Translations under genes and position numbers: made by a program
Notes under the pieces: model-generated
Told to the model about the DNA's origin: nothing
The model's input: the letters and a program-made list of their open reading frames with translations, nothing else
The model's database searches: none
Part shown: positions 45,844 through 54,156 of the stretch, one piece after another
How positions within the stretch are numbered: the first letter of the stretch is position 1
How the letters are laid out: every line of letters starts with the position of its first letter
Source of the DNA: Pseudomonas fluorescens
GTDB taxonomy: Bacteria > Pseudomonadota > Gammaproteobacteria > Pseudomonadales > Pseudomonadaceae
Length of the DNA stretch: 64,000 nt
Reading direction: 5' to 3'
NCBI RefSeq assembly: GCF_902497745.1
Contig: NZ_CABVHJ010000006.1
Coordinates: forward strand, 62,001-126,000

Positions 45844-46377
45844 ATGACCACCGCATTATTGATCATCGACGTCCAGCGCGCCCTCTGCTCGGGCGAATAT
45901 CAGTGTCATGACATTCATCGCGTGATCGAAACCATCAACGGTTTAAGCGCCCGCGCGCGCAAGGCTGGCGTGCCGGTGGTGCTGATCCAGCATGAAGAAA
46001 AGGACAGCCCGTTGGCCCATGGTGTCGAAGGCTGGCAACTGGCCGAAGGGCTTGAGACATCGCTCAAAGACCTGCGCGTACGCAAGACCACCCCGGATTC
46101 GTTCTACCAGACCGACTTGCGCAAACTGCTGCCGAGCGAAGACTTCGAAAAACTGGTCATCTGCGGTCTGCAAACCGATTACTGCGTCAACGCCACCGTG
46201 CGTCAGGCCCATCAACTGGGCTATGACGTGGTGCTCGCCGCCGATGCGCATTCAACCGTCGACAACGGCAACATGAGCGCCGAAGACATCATCGCCGAAC
46301 ACAACAAGGATCTGGCGCACCTGACTGGCTCCGTGGCGCGTATCGACGTCAAACCCGCAGCCGACATCACGTTCTGA
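45844..46377 (+). CDS. Isochorismatase-family cysteine hydrolase
   Basis: A 177-residue member of the isochorismatase-like superfamily. The triad is visible: Asp in LLIIDVQRALCS (D9), a Lys in the VRKTTPDSFYQT region (about residue 80), and the Cys in VICGLQTDYCVNATVRQA at about 118. The superfamily includes nicotinamidases, isochorismatases and ureido or amide hydrolases; the substrate cannot be assigned. It lies downstream of ggt. Confidence 0.85.
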   Translation: MTTALLIIDVQRALCSGEYQCHDIHRVIETINGLSARARKAGVPVVLIQHEEKDSPLAHGVEGWQLAEGLETSLKDLRVRKTTPDSFYQTDLRKLLPSEDFEKLVICGLQTDYCVNATVRQAHQLGYDVVLAADAHSTVDNGNMSAEDIIAEHNKDLAHLTGSVARIDVKPAADITF

Positions 46378-46393
46378 CAACCCACACAAAACC

Positions 46394-46484
46394 CTGTGGG
46401 AGCGAGCTTGCTCGCGAAAGCGGTGTACCAGCCGATATCAAACTGACTGACACGCCGCCTTCGCGAGCAAGCTCGCTCCCACAA
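46394..46484. repeat. REP pair (type A, inverted)
   Basis: TGTGGGAGCGAGCTTGCTCG (46395) and the inverse CGAGCAAGCTCGCTCCCACA (46465-46484) flank about 50 bp. Confidence 0.92.
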
Positions 46485-46566
46485 GGTAACTGAGGACTTC
46501 ATGACACCGGGATTTCCGGCAGCAGCACTGGCATACTGCGCGCCGTCCGAAGAATGGAATCTCTCG

Positions 46567-47580
46567 ATGTTCGCTCTCTCCCTGCGTCATGCCTTGGCGC
46601 TGATGTCCCTTGCGTTTGCCGCTGTTACCCAGGCCAGCAGTTTCGATTGCGCCAGCGCTGCCAGCAAAACTGAAAAAGCCATTTGCGGTGATCCGCAGAT
46701 TTCGCTGCTCGATGAGAAACTGGGCAAGCTTTGGCACTCGACATTGGCCAATGTCCCCGATGCCAAAGCCCTCAAGACTGACCAGCGGCAGTGGCTGAAA
46801 AGCCGTAACGCCTGTGGCGATCAGACAGCCTGTTTGCGCCGCCAGTACCTGATGCGCCTGACCGAACTTGAACACGCCACCCAGCCCTTCAGTTGGGACG
46901 CGACCTGGCAGCTTGTTCCGCCGGGGACTTCAACCTCGGCGACAGTGATAACCCAGCGCCGCGATGCTACGCACATCAGCATCGACATTACGGCAGCCGA
47001 GGGCGCCAACTCCGGTGATCTGGACGGTGTTGCCACACTCAAGGACGGTAAGGCCGTTTACTCGGAAGACGAGTGCACCCTGTTGTTCACTCCCATCAAC
47101 GGTGTGCTGGATATTTCGCTCGTGGGTGCAGGCGGATATTGCAGTGCCGGACTGGGCGTCTACTACACCGGTCGTTTTGTTGCTTCGCAGCAACCGCTGA
47201 CGCTGAATTACGACATGCTCAGCCTGGGCCTGGCACAAACACCGGAAGAGAATCAGGCACTGCACACGTTGCTTAAGACTGATTATCAAACGCTGGTGGA
47301 AAAGTCCGGCTCGTTGATGACTGGCGAGCCAGGCACCGACGTACCGGGTAGTCAGGTCTGGGAGATGTGGATGCGCGGCCTCGGCGGTACCGGTGTCGTG
47401 ATGCGGTCAACCGCTGGCCATTTCTGGGTGTTGTTGGTGACCTACGACAGTACCGGCCACTCGCGTCTGCGTTACTACACCAATGCTGCGAAATGGAAAA
47501 AACGGCTACCCGACGCCTTGCACGACTGGAACGAGCGCATGAAAGCTCATCTGGAACTCCCCATAGACTTCATGCCCTGA
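46567..47580 (+). CDS. Exported protein with LprI/DUF1311-type N-terminal domain
   Basis: From ATG 46567 (MFALSLRHALALMSLAF) the product has 337 residues with a signal peptide ending near TQASS. Residues about 26-95 carry the cysteine pattern of the lysozyme-inhibitor LprI-like domain: FDCASAASKTEKAICGDPQIS and SRNACGDQTACLRRQY. The rest (about 100-337) is unassigned. LprI-type proteins can inhibit lysozyme, but the domain is also widespread in proteins of unknown role. The frame extends upstream to 46501 with less likely sequence. Confidence 0.75.
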   Translation: MFALSLRHALALMSLAFAAVTQASSFDCASAASKTEKAICGDPQISLLDEKLGKLWHSTLANVPDAKALKTDQRQWLKSRNACGDQTACLRRQYLMRLTELEHATQPFSWDATWQLVPPGTSTSATVITQRRDATHISIDITAAEGANSGDLDGVATLKDGKAVYSEDECTLLFTPINGVLDISLVGAGGYCSAGLGVYYTGRFVASQQPLTLNYDMLSLGLAQTPEENQALHTLLKTDYQTLVEKSGSLMTGEPGTDVPGSQVWEMWMRGLGGTGVVMRSTAGHFWVLLVTYDSTGHSRLRYYTNAAKWKKRLPDALHDWNERMKAHLELPIDFMP

Positions 47581-47599
47581 TCTGCGCAGCAGCCCTCCC

Positions 47600-48244
47600 T
47601 CAAGTCGCAAACAAAACCCCACGAATCTCGCCCACCCGCGGTGTCACCACGACACCCTCCAGCACCATTCGCGTAATCGTCTGCGCCGCCGTTTGATAAT
47701 CCTCATCCTGCGGCACTTCGCGCCCCATGATCCGGCCCATCTGCCAGCCAATGTTGGTGTACGTACGCGTCGCCGACCAGATGAACAACATCAAATGCTC
47801 AGGATCCACCGGCGCCAGCAAGCCGCGCTCGATCCAGCTGCGCAGGCATTCAACATTGCGCCGCGCTTCGGCCTGCAACAGATCGCGGCACTCGCCGGGC
47901 AACTGTCGACCGCCCAGCAGTAACTCGCCACTGAACACTTTGGCAATCGCCGGATGCTCGCGGGCAATCCGAATCCGCGCGGCAACGTAGGCGCGCAGCC
48001 CCATCAGCGGATCATCACTTTCACGCAGCGCCGCCGAAGCTTCCAACAACGGCTCGACAAACCCCAGCAGTACTTTGCTGTAGAGGTTTTCCTTGGTCTG
48101 AAAGTAATAATACAGATTGGCCTTGGGCACCCCGGCACGCGCCGCAATGTCGCGGGTCTGGGTGGCGTCAAAGCCGTTCGCGGCGAACTCTTCGCTGGCG
48201 GCGGCGAGGATCAACTGCTCGTTGCGTACGCGGATCGCGCTCAT
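47600..48244 (-). CDS. TetR-family transcriptional regulator
   Basis: A 214-residue regulator. The helix-turn-helix is at about residues 28-48 (TRDIAARAGVPKANLYYYF), and the C-terminal ligand/dimer domain has the TetR_C RutR-like pattern (LMLFIWSATRTYTNIGWQM). The ligand is unknown. Divergent from a GNAT gene; the 143-bp gap contains TATACAAAACTATATA (48301-48316), with TATA half-sites in inverted arrangement that could be an operator. Confidence 0.9.
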   Translation of the reverse strand: MSAIRVRNEQLILAAASEEFAANGFDATQTRDIAARAGVPKANLYYYFQTKENLYSKVLLGFVEPLLEASAALRESDDPLMGLRAYVAARIRIAREHPAIAKVFSGELLLGGRQLPGECRDLLQAEARRNVECLRSWIERGLLAPVDPEHLMLFIWSATRTYTNIGWQMGRIMGREVPQDEDYQTAAQTITRMVLEGVVVTPRVGEIRGVLFAT

Positions 48245-48387
48245 GGAAATGGAGACTGAATGGACGGCATGGCAAGGTTCTGGCTATTTCGGTTTCGCAA
48301 TATACAAAACTATATAGCGATGAAGCCAGCACACTCGAAGGGCAGCGCTATGCTGTTTCGATCATTGATTGGAAACGGAGCGAGGCC

Positions 48388-48846
48388 ATGACCCTTCAGG
48401 CACTGCGGGCCGACGCGACATACCTGGATGCGGTGGCGGCGTTGTTCGACGCTTATCGAGGCTTTTACCGGCAGGCGTCGAACCTTGAACAATCACGCAC
48501 CTTCATCGCTGAACGCATGGCTGCCAGCGAATCAGCGATTTTTCTTGCTCAGGATGAACACGGTGAAACGCTGGGTTTCGTGCAGCTGTATCCGACATTC
48601 TCGTCAATCGATGCCCACCGCACCTGGCTGCTCAGCGACCTCTTCACTGCACCCGCCGCCCGTGGACGCGGCGTTGGCCGACTGTTGATGAACACTGCGC
48701 GGGATTTTGCTTTGGCAACCGGCGCCAAGGGCTTGGTGCTGGAAACTGCCACGGACAACTTCACGGCGCAAGGCTTGTACGAATCCCTCGGCTACGTACG
48801 CGACAGTGGTTACTACACCTACATCCTCGACTTGCGGCAGGGCTGA
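48388..48846 (+). CDS. GNAT-family N-acetyltransferase
   Basis: A 152-residue acetyltransferase. Motif A LLSDLFTAPAARGRGVGRLL at about 78-97 supplies the acetyl-CoA loop, and TDNFTAQGLYESLGY is the C-terminal motif. Substrate unknown. Divergently transcribed from a TetR gene, which may control it. Confidence 0.88.
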   Translation: MTLQALRADATYLDAVAALFDAYRGFYRQASNLEQSRTFIAERMAASESAIFLAQDEHGETLGFVQLYPTFSSIDAHRTWLLSDLFTAPAARGRGVGRLLMNTARDFALATGAKGLVLETATDNFTAQGLYESLGYVRDSGYYTYILDLRQG

Positions 48847-48973
48847 GCAATTTTTTTGCCGATTTCGCCAATTCAGGCTTTCGCTGGAAGGCCGCTCTCT
48901 CTAGAATCCGCTCGGCCTTCGCAATGAAGGCTCAATGCCATCATTTGGTCTTGTACACATAGGGACGGACATC

Positions 48974-49609
48974 ATGCAATTCGGGAAAATGCTGGCGCTG
49001 GGGCTGGTACTTGCGCTGGGCGGTTGTGCCAGTTTCACCAAAGACGAAGTGGCGCCGGTGACTATGCCGTCGATGGCCAGTTACACCAACAAGCCAAACG
49101 TTTACGTCGATTTCGATTTTTATCAGGGCGAGCCGAAAAGTGGTTCCGCCGTGGAAGTGCCGCAGGCACGTGATCAACTGAAACCACAGCTGCAAAAAAT
49201 CCTCACTGACTCGGGTCTGTTCGGCCGTGTCACTCTGGACGAGTTCCAGAAGCAGCCGGGCGACTACAGCCTGCGTCTGAAAATGTACAACCATCCGCCG
49301 AATGCAGGCTCCATGGTGCTGGCCTTCATCAGCGGCTTCAGCATGATGGTAATCCCGGCGTACGGCACCGATCAGTACACCTTGAGCCTGGAAGGCTTGG
49401 ATGGCCAAGGTCAGGCCCTCACCACCGCGAGCAATCACGATGCGGTCGGCACCTGGATCGGCATCTGGTTCATTCCGCTGATGGCCAACACGCCTAAAGA
49501 CGCGGTGAATGACACCTTTACCCGTCAGGTCAACGCGTTGCTCAAGCAAATGGTTGATAACAAAAACCTGAAGTACTCGGCGCTCGAAACCGGTATTCCA
49601 CGGGTTTGA
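48974..49609 (+). CDS. Lipoprotein of unknown function
   Basis: From ATG 48974 (MQFGKMLALGLVLALGGCAS) it has 211 residues with a lipobox ending at C18. The mature protein contains YVDFDFYQGEPKSGSAVEVP and a short hydrophobic stretch, GSMVLAFISGFSMMVIPAYG, at about 120-139. No family is recognised with confidence. It is convergent with another lipoprotein gene, sharing a bidirectional terminator, and both are probably outer-membrane proteins. Confidence 0.82.
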   Translation: MQFGKMLALGLVLALGGCASFTKDEVAPVTMPSMASYTNKPNVYVDFDFYQGEPKSGSAVEVPQARDQLKPQLQKILTDSGLFGRVTLDEFQKQPGDYSLRLKMYNHPPNAGSMVLAFISGFSMMVIPAYGTDQYTLSLEGLDGQGQALTTASNHDAVGTWIGIWFIPLMANTPKDAVNDTFTRQVNALLKQMVDNKNLKYSALETGIPRV

Positions 49610-49612
49610 AGC

Positions 49613-49645
49613 GAAAAAAAGAGCCGCAATTGCGGCTCTTTTTTT
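49613..49645. terminator. Bidirectional terminator between two lipoprotein genes
   Basis: AGAGCCGCAATTGCGGCTCT is a perfect palindrome with A's before and seven T's after, so it can end both convergent transcripts (stops at 49609 and 49650). Confidence 0.92.
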
Positions 49646-49649
49646 GCCC

Positions 49650-50195
49650 TTATTTCAGGGCCTGAATGAACTGCGGATCGCTGTACAGTTCCTTCAGCAA
49701 GTCACGCACCATCGGGTTGTAAGCGTTGACCGCGTTCGGGATCGCAATGAAACCGAAGAAGCTGCTGCTCCACTGGCTGCTGACATTCTTGGTCGCGTCG
49801 TACACCACATCGTTGCCGTTGAGCAGGGTGAAGCGTGCGGCCAGTTTGCCGTCGCCCGTGCCCATGCCGGCGGACAGTTCGTTCTTCACCACTAGCACTT
49901 TCAACTGACGCTGAGCCTGCGGGTCGAGCAGACCGGCCTTGCGCAGTTCTTCGGTGATCGCGTCCTGAATGTGTGCCGGGATGCTGCCGGACGGCGAGCG
50001 GACCGGATTGGCACGCACCACCAGCGAACCTTCACCGGATTCGGCCGTAACCTGAGGATTGCTGATCGCATGCAGCGGTGGGGTTTGCTTGAGCTTCTGC
50101 ACGTTCTCGAAGCTCGGCTCGTAACGGGTCATGGTCATGCCACAGCCTTGCAGCAGCACGGCCAGCATCGGGATCAACAACAGCGACTTCTTCAC
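49650..50195 (-). CDS. Lipoprotein of unknown function
   Basis: A 181-residue precursor with signal and lipobox MKKSLLLIPMLAVLLQGCGM (C18). The mature part has a beta-rich look (RQLKVLVVKNELSAGMG, ARFTLLNGNDVVYDAT) and a short hydrophobic stretch, SSSFFGFIAIPNAVNAY. It shares this general plan with the convergent lipoprotein but not clear sequence identity. Function unknown. Confidence 0.8.
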   Translation of the reverse strand: MKKSLLLIPMLAVLLQGCGMTMTRYEPSFENVQKLKQTPPLHAISNPQVTAESGEGSLVVRANPVRSPSGSIPAHIQDAITEELRKAGLLDPQAQRQLKVLVVKNELSAGMGTGDGKLAARFTLLNGNDVVYDATKNVSSQWSSSFFGFIAIPNAVNAYNPMVRDLLKELYSDPQFIQALK

Positions 50196-50248
50196 GGCAG
50201 TTCCTTGCGTGGGAATAGAGGAGGGCGCGAATTATGGGCAGAGTGCCA

Positions 50249-50566
50249 TCATTGAGCAACCTCGTTCGTCGGCGCTTTGAGCAATTGCTCGATCTGCGCC
50301 AGTTCCCAAGTACTGAGCAGGCTCACCGGGTCGGTGCCGAAACGCTGCCAGCGCTCTAGCGAGCCTTCTTGTCCATCGTCGCTGCGGGCGTGTTCACAGT
50401 GATGTAATCGCCCCCCGGCAAAATCCAGCAGCAGGCGCCAGCCGTCGATATCGACTGTGACCAGTCCGGTCTCGGCAGGTGCTTCGCAGACTTTGAACGC
50501 GAGCACACCGAGCGCCGCTTCACGCAAACGCTGGCACACTTCGCGGGACGTCAGAAATGCAGACAT
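50249..50566 (-). CDS. Small uncharacterised protein
   Basis: A 105-residue soluble protein starting MSAFLTSREVCQRLREAALG with no signal peptide. It contains CEAPAETGLVTVDIDGWRLLLDF, which looks like a small alpha/beta domain. No family recognised with confidence. Codon use agrees with its neighbours, and the downstream lipoprotein lies 53 bp away in the same direction, so they may be cotranscribed. Confidence 0.65.
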   Translation of the reverse strand: MSAFLTSREVCQRLREAALGVLAFKVCEAPAETGLVTVDIDGWRLLLDFAGGRLHHCEHARSDDGQEGSLERWQRFGTDPVSLLSTWELAQIEQLLKAPTNEVAQ

Positions 50567-50723
50567 GTCGAACTCGATGAATACCGGAGCGCGCCAGCAT
50601 AAAGCCCGAGCCGACAGGTGTCAGCGTTCACTGGCTCGATCCGGAACAATTCCGTAACATCCGCAACCCTCTTTTCCCCGAACACCCGCGGCCGTGCTCG
50701 TCGGCCGCTCAGTCAGGTAAGCC

Positions 50724-52169
50724 ATGAAACCGATTCGTCTGCGCGCCGATGTCCTGGCCGGACTCACCACCTCGTTTGCCCTGTTGCCCGAATGCATTGC
50801 GTTCGCGCTGGTGGCGCACCTCAATCCGCTGATGGGCTTGTACGGCGCTTTCATCATCTGCACGCTGACGGCGTTGTTCGGCGGCCGGCCGGGCATGGTG
50901 TCCGGCGCGGCGGGTTCGATGGCGGTGGTTATCGTCGCGTTGGTGGTGCAGCACGGTGTGCAGTATTTGCTGGCGACGGTGTTGCTCGGCGGTTTGATCA
51001 TGATGGCGTTCGGACTGCTGCGCCTGGGCAAACTGGTGCGCATGGTGCCGCACCCGGTGATGCTCGGTTTCGTCAACGGCCTGGCGATCATCATTGCTTT
51101 GGCGCAACTGGAGCACTTCAAGAGCGGTGAAGACTGGCTCAGCGGTGCGCCGCTGTACCTGATGACCGGACTGGTGGCGCTGACCATGGCCATCGTCTAC
51201 ATCCTGCCGCGTCTGACGAAAGCGGTACCGCCGGCACTGGTGGCGATTCTCGGTGTCGGCCTGCTGGTTTACCTGTTCGGCCTGCCGACCCGCACCCTTG
51301 GCGACATGGCGCACATCGCCGGCGGCTTGCCGACTTTCGCCCTGCCGGATATTCCGTGGAATCTTGAAACCCTGCGCATCATCGCGCCTTACGCGATTTT
51401 GATGGCGCTGGTCGGTCTGCTGGAAACCCTGCTGACGTTGAACCTCACCGATGAAATCACCGAAACCCGTGGCTACCCGGATCGCGAGTGCGTGGCGCTC
51501 GGTGCGGCGAATATGGTCTCGGGTGCGTTCGGTGGTATGGGCGGGTGCGCGATGATCGGCCAGACCGTCATTAACCTCAGTTCCGGTGGGCGCGGGCGCT
51601 TGTCTGGCGTGGTCGCTGGCGTGCTGATTCTGTTGTTCATTCTGTTTCTGTCGCCGCTGATCGAGCGTATTCCGCTGGCGGCGCTGGTGGGTGTGATGTT
51701 TGTGGTGTCGCAGCAGACTTTTGCCTGGGCGTCGTTGCGGGTGGTGAACAAAGTGCCGCTCAATGATGTGCTGGTGATCATCGCGGTGACGACCATCACC
51801 GTGTTCACCGATCTGGCCACTGCGGTGCTGTGCGGCATCATTATCGCGGCGCTCAATTTTGCCTGGCAGCAGGCGCGTGAGTTGTATGCCGATGAGCATT
51901 TGGAGGCTGACGGCAGCAAGCTTTATCGTCTGCATGGCACGTTGTTTTTTGCCTCGACTACGCCGTTTCTCAATCAATTCGATCCGGCCAATGATCCGGC
52001 TCGGGTGACTTTGGACTGTCGGCATTTGAGTTTTGTCGATTATTCGGCGATTGCGGCGTTGAAGACTCTGCGCGAGCGCTATGCGAAGGCGGGTAAGCAT
52101 TTGCAGGTGTTTCATTTATCGGAGCGTTGCAAGAAATTGCTGAAGCGGGCGGGTGAGGAGCATCACTGA
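50724..52169 (+). CDS. SulP-family anion transporter with STAS domain
   Basis: Inner-membrane transporter of the SLC26/SulP family (sulfate, bicarbonate or dicarboxylate). The 481-residue protein has about 10-12 hydrophobic segments, the N-terminal LRADVLAGLTTSFALLPECIAFALVA typical of the family, and a C-terminal STAS domain (about 380-475, with RVTLDCRHLSFVDYSAIAAL). The substrate is not known. The adjoining downstream DNA is copy 3 of the long structured element. Confidence 0.92.
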   Translation: MKPIRLRADVLAGLTTSFALLPECIAFALVAHLNPLMGLYGAFIICTLTALFGGRPGMVSGAAGSMAVVIVALVVQHGVQYLLATVLLGGLIMMAFGLLRLGKLVRMVPHPVMLGFVNGLAIIIALAQLEHFKSGEDWLSGAPLYLMTGLVALTMAIVYILPRLTKAVPPALVAILGVGLLVYLFGLPTRTLGDMAHIAGGLPTFALPDIPWNLETLRIIAPYAILMALVGLLETLLTLNLTDEITETRGYPDRECVALGAANMVSGAFGGMGGCAMIGQTVINLSSGGRGRLSGVVAGVLILLFILFLSPLIERIPLAALVGVMFVVSQQTFAWASLRVVNKVPLNDVLVIIAVTTITVFTDLATAVLCGIIIAALNFAWQQARELYADEHLEADGSKLYRLHGTLFFASTTPFLNQFDPANDPARVTLDCRHLSFVDYSAIAALKTLRERYAKAGKHLQVFHLSERCKKLLKRAGEEHH

Positions 52170-52210
52170 TCAGCCGTGGGCGTTGGCTATGGTTGTCTGG
52201 ATTACGGAGT

Positions 52211-52545
52211 ACATATCCGTTGCTGCGGTCACGGCGGCTTAGGGTTTCGCCCTTACGGCGACTCACTTTTTTTACAAACGCCTAAAAAAAGTAAGCAAAA
52301 AAACGCTTGCTCCTACGTGCGGCCCGCTCGCTGGGGCTCGGGGTTCCTTCGCTCCGTGATCCCTCCGGGCGCAGCGCCTACGGTTTGCTTCGCTGCACCT
52401 CCTCTCGCTGTGTTTGGCTGCGCCAAACGGTCGCTGCGCTCCCCACCCCCGGATGAATCCCTCCACTCAGCCTTCCGACGTCGCCCGTGGATCAAGATCA
52501 AGAGCGGCAGCCGAGCTAACGCTCATCCTGTTGAGTGGTTAGAAG
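52211..52545 (+). repeat. Long structured element, copy 3
   Basis: Hairpin A is TCGCC / GGCGA with loop CTTAC (52247-52261). Hairpin B is ACTTTTTTTA / TAAAAAAAGT with loop CAAACGCC (52265-52292). Outer stem C is TCCGGG / CCCGGA (52364-52453). Hairpin D is GTTTGG / CCAAAC with loop CTGCG (52412-52428). The 30-nt invariant block is at 52378-52407. Orientation matches the SulP gene whose stop codon is 42 bp upstream. Confidence 0.88.
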
Positions 52546-52581
52546 CGATGCGGTGCGAGGTGGGTACTGCTTTTGCTTTTC

Positions 52582-52672
52582 TGTGGGAGCGAGCCTGCTC
52601 GCGATGGCGGTCGGGTCATTCAACGATGTTTTGAATGACACACCGCTATCGCTAGCAGGTCAGCTCCCACAG
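52582..52672. repeat. REP pair (type A, second arm diverged)
   Basis: TGTGGGAGCGAGCCTGCTCG (52582) and the inverse ATCGCTAGCAGGTCAGCTCC (52649) form an imperfect pair; the second arm has several substitutions. Confidence 0.8.
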
Positions 52673-52693
52673 GTTTTTGTGTTCGACCAGAAT

Positions 52694-53206
52694 TCAGATG
52701 GCCGGGAAGTCGATGTCCGTCAGCGCCGCATTGTTCAGGTAATTGGTCAGGCTCTGCACGGCCACCAGCGCAATGACTTCAATGATCTTCACGTCGTCGA
52801 TGCCGGCAGCGCGGGCGGCGGCGATCTGTGCATCGCTCAAATGGCCGCGACTTTCGGTCAGCTGACGGGCGAGGGCGGCATACGCGTTGAGTTCGCCTTG
52901 GCGGGCGGCGACGATGTCTTGCGCCGAGAGTCCGGCCTTGCCGGCGAACAACGTGTGCGCTGCGAGGCAATAATCGCAACCGTTGACCTGCGACGTAGCC
53001 AAATACACCGCTTCTTTCTCCTGAGCGCTCAGCGAGGTTTTGCCGAGGATCGCCGAGGCTTGTACGTAGGTTTCGAGGGCCACCGGTGCTTTGGCCAGGG
53101 TGGTGAAGACGTTGGGCAGGAAACCGATTTTCTTTTTCACGCCTTCCAGTACTGGGCGGGTGGCGTCGGTGGCGGTTTCGAGGCTGATTGCGTGGATGCG
53201 GCTCAT
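52694..53206 (-). CDS. Carboxymuconolactone decarboxylase/AhpD-family protein
   Basis: A 170-residue all-helical protein with the AhpD-type CxxC site in NGCDYCLAAHTLF (residues about 73-85), typical of alkylhydroperoxidase-like proteins that relay electrons to peroxide reduction. The N-terminus MSRIHAISLETATDATRPVLEGVK is typical of the CMD family. Whether it is a peroxidase or a decarboxylase is unknown. Divergent from an AraC-family gene that is a plausible regulator. Confidence 0.88.
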   Translation of the reverse strand: MSRIHAISLETATDATRPVLEGVKKKIGFLPNVFTTLAKAPVALETYVQASAILGKTSLSAQEKEAVYLATSQVNGCDYCLAAHTLFAGKAGLSAQDIVAARQGELNAYAALARQLTESRGHLSDAQIAAARAAGIDDVKIIEVIALVAVQSLTNYLNNAALTDIDFPAI

Positions 53207-53337
53207 GGTGATTCTCCGAGAGTCCGGTGCGAAGTGCGCCGGGGATGGAGGTCATGTTATTGAGTGAGGCTGGTGGATTGGCGGCAAATCGTCGAGGATA
53301 TGCGGCAGATCGTCCAGACATGCTCTTGGAGTCGTCC

Positions 53338-54153
53338 ATGGATCGCCTTTCAACATTGCTCAGCCATTTCGGCGTGTCTGCTGGCACTTTTCACAGCGGC
53401 ACGTTCTGCGGCGTCGCGGTTCATGAAAATGAACCGGTCGGCCATGTGCATTTGTTGCAGGCTGGCGAGTTGCTGCTCAAGCCGGGCAGCGAACGCGAGA
53501 TCCGCCTCAGTGAACCGTCGCTGATCTTCTTCCCCCGACCCTTCGCCCATCGCATGTTTGCCGACGAAACCATGGACACTCAGGTAGTTTGCGCAACGCT
53601 AACGTTTGATGGCGGTTCCGGCAACGCGTTGGCGGCGGCACTGCCGGATTATCTGGTGCTGAAACTGACGGACATCCCGGAGCTGGGCAACACCGTCGAA
53701 TGGCTGTTCAAGGAAGCGTTCGAAGGTCATTGCGGGCGCGTCGCGGTGATGGATCGCCTGTTCGAATTGCTGGTGATTCTGCTGTTGCGGCACCTGATCA
53801 GCAGTCGCGAACAACAACCGGGGATGATTGCCGGGCTGGCTGATCCACGTCTGTCGCGTGCCTTGAATCTGATGCACGAGCAACCGCAAAAGCCATGGAG
53901 CGTGGCGGATCTGGCGTCTGTCGCCAACTTGTCCCGCGCCGGGTTCGCCGAGCAGTTTCGCCGCGTTGTCGGGCAGACGCCGGCCGATTATCTGCTGAGT
54001 TGGCGCGTCAGTCTGGCGCAGAAACGCCTGCGCGAAGGTAAACCGATTGCGCTGATTGCCGAAGAAGTCGGTTACGAAAGTCCTTCGGCGCTGGCCCGGG
54101 CGTTTCGGCGCAAGACCGGGCTCAGTCCGCGGGAGTGGAAGGCGGGCGTCTGA
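53338..54153 (+). CDS. AraC-family transcriptional regulator (cupin plus HTH)
   Basis: From ATG 53338 (MDRLSTLLSHFGVSAGTFHSG) the protein has 271 residues: a cupin-type sensor (about 15-170, with PSLIFFPRPFAHRMF) and a C-terminal AraC double helix-turn-helix (about 180-271, with VADLASVANLSRAGFAEQFRRV and the second HTH near VGYESPSALARAFRRKTG). The in-frame extension to 53227 is less likely. Divergent from the AhpD-type gene. Confidence 0.9.
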   Translation: MDRLSTLLSHFGVSAGTFHSGTFCGVAVHENEPVGHVHLLQAGELLLKPGSEREIRLSEPSLIFFPRPFAHRMFADETMDTQVVCATLTFDGGSGNALAAALPDYLVLKLTDIPELGNTVEWLFKEAFEGHCGRVAVMDRLFELLVILLLRHLISSREQQPGMIAGLADPRLSRALNLMHEQPQKPWSVADLASVANLSRAGFAEQFRRVVGQTPADYLLSWRVSLAQKRLREGKPIALIAEEVGYESPSALARAFRRKTGLSPREWKAGV

Positions 54154-54156
54154 CGA

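Larger units (their letters stand above)
52170..52693. other. Repeat-filled region downstream of the SulP gene
   Basis: 524 bp between convergent genes. It consists of about 40 bp of unique sequence, copy 3 of the long structured element, a short spacer, and a type A REP pair. No terminator precedes the element; open frames here are translations of repeat DNA. Confidence 0.8.
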
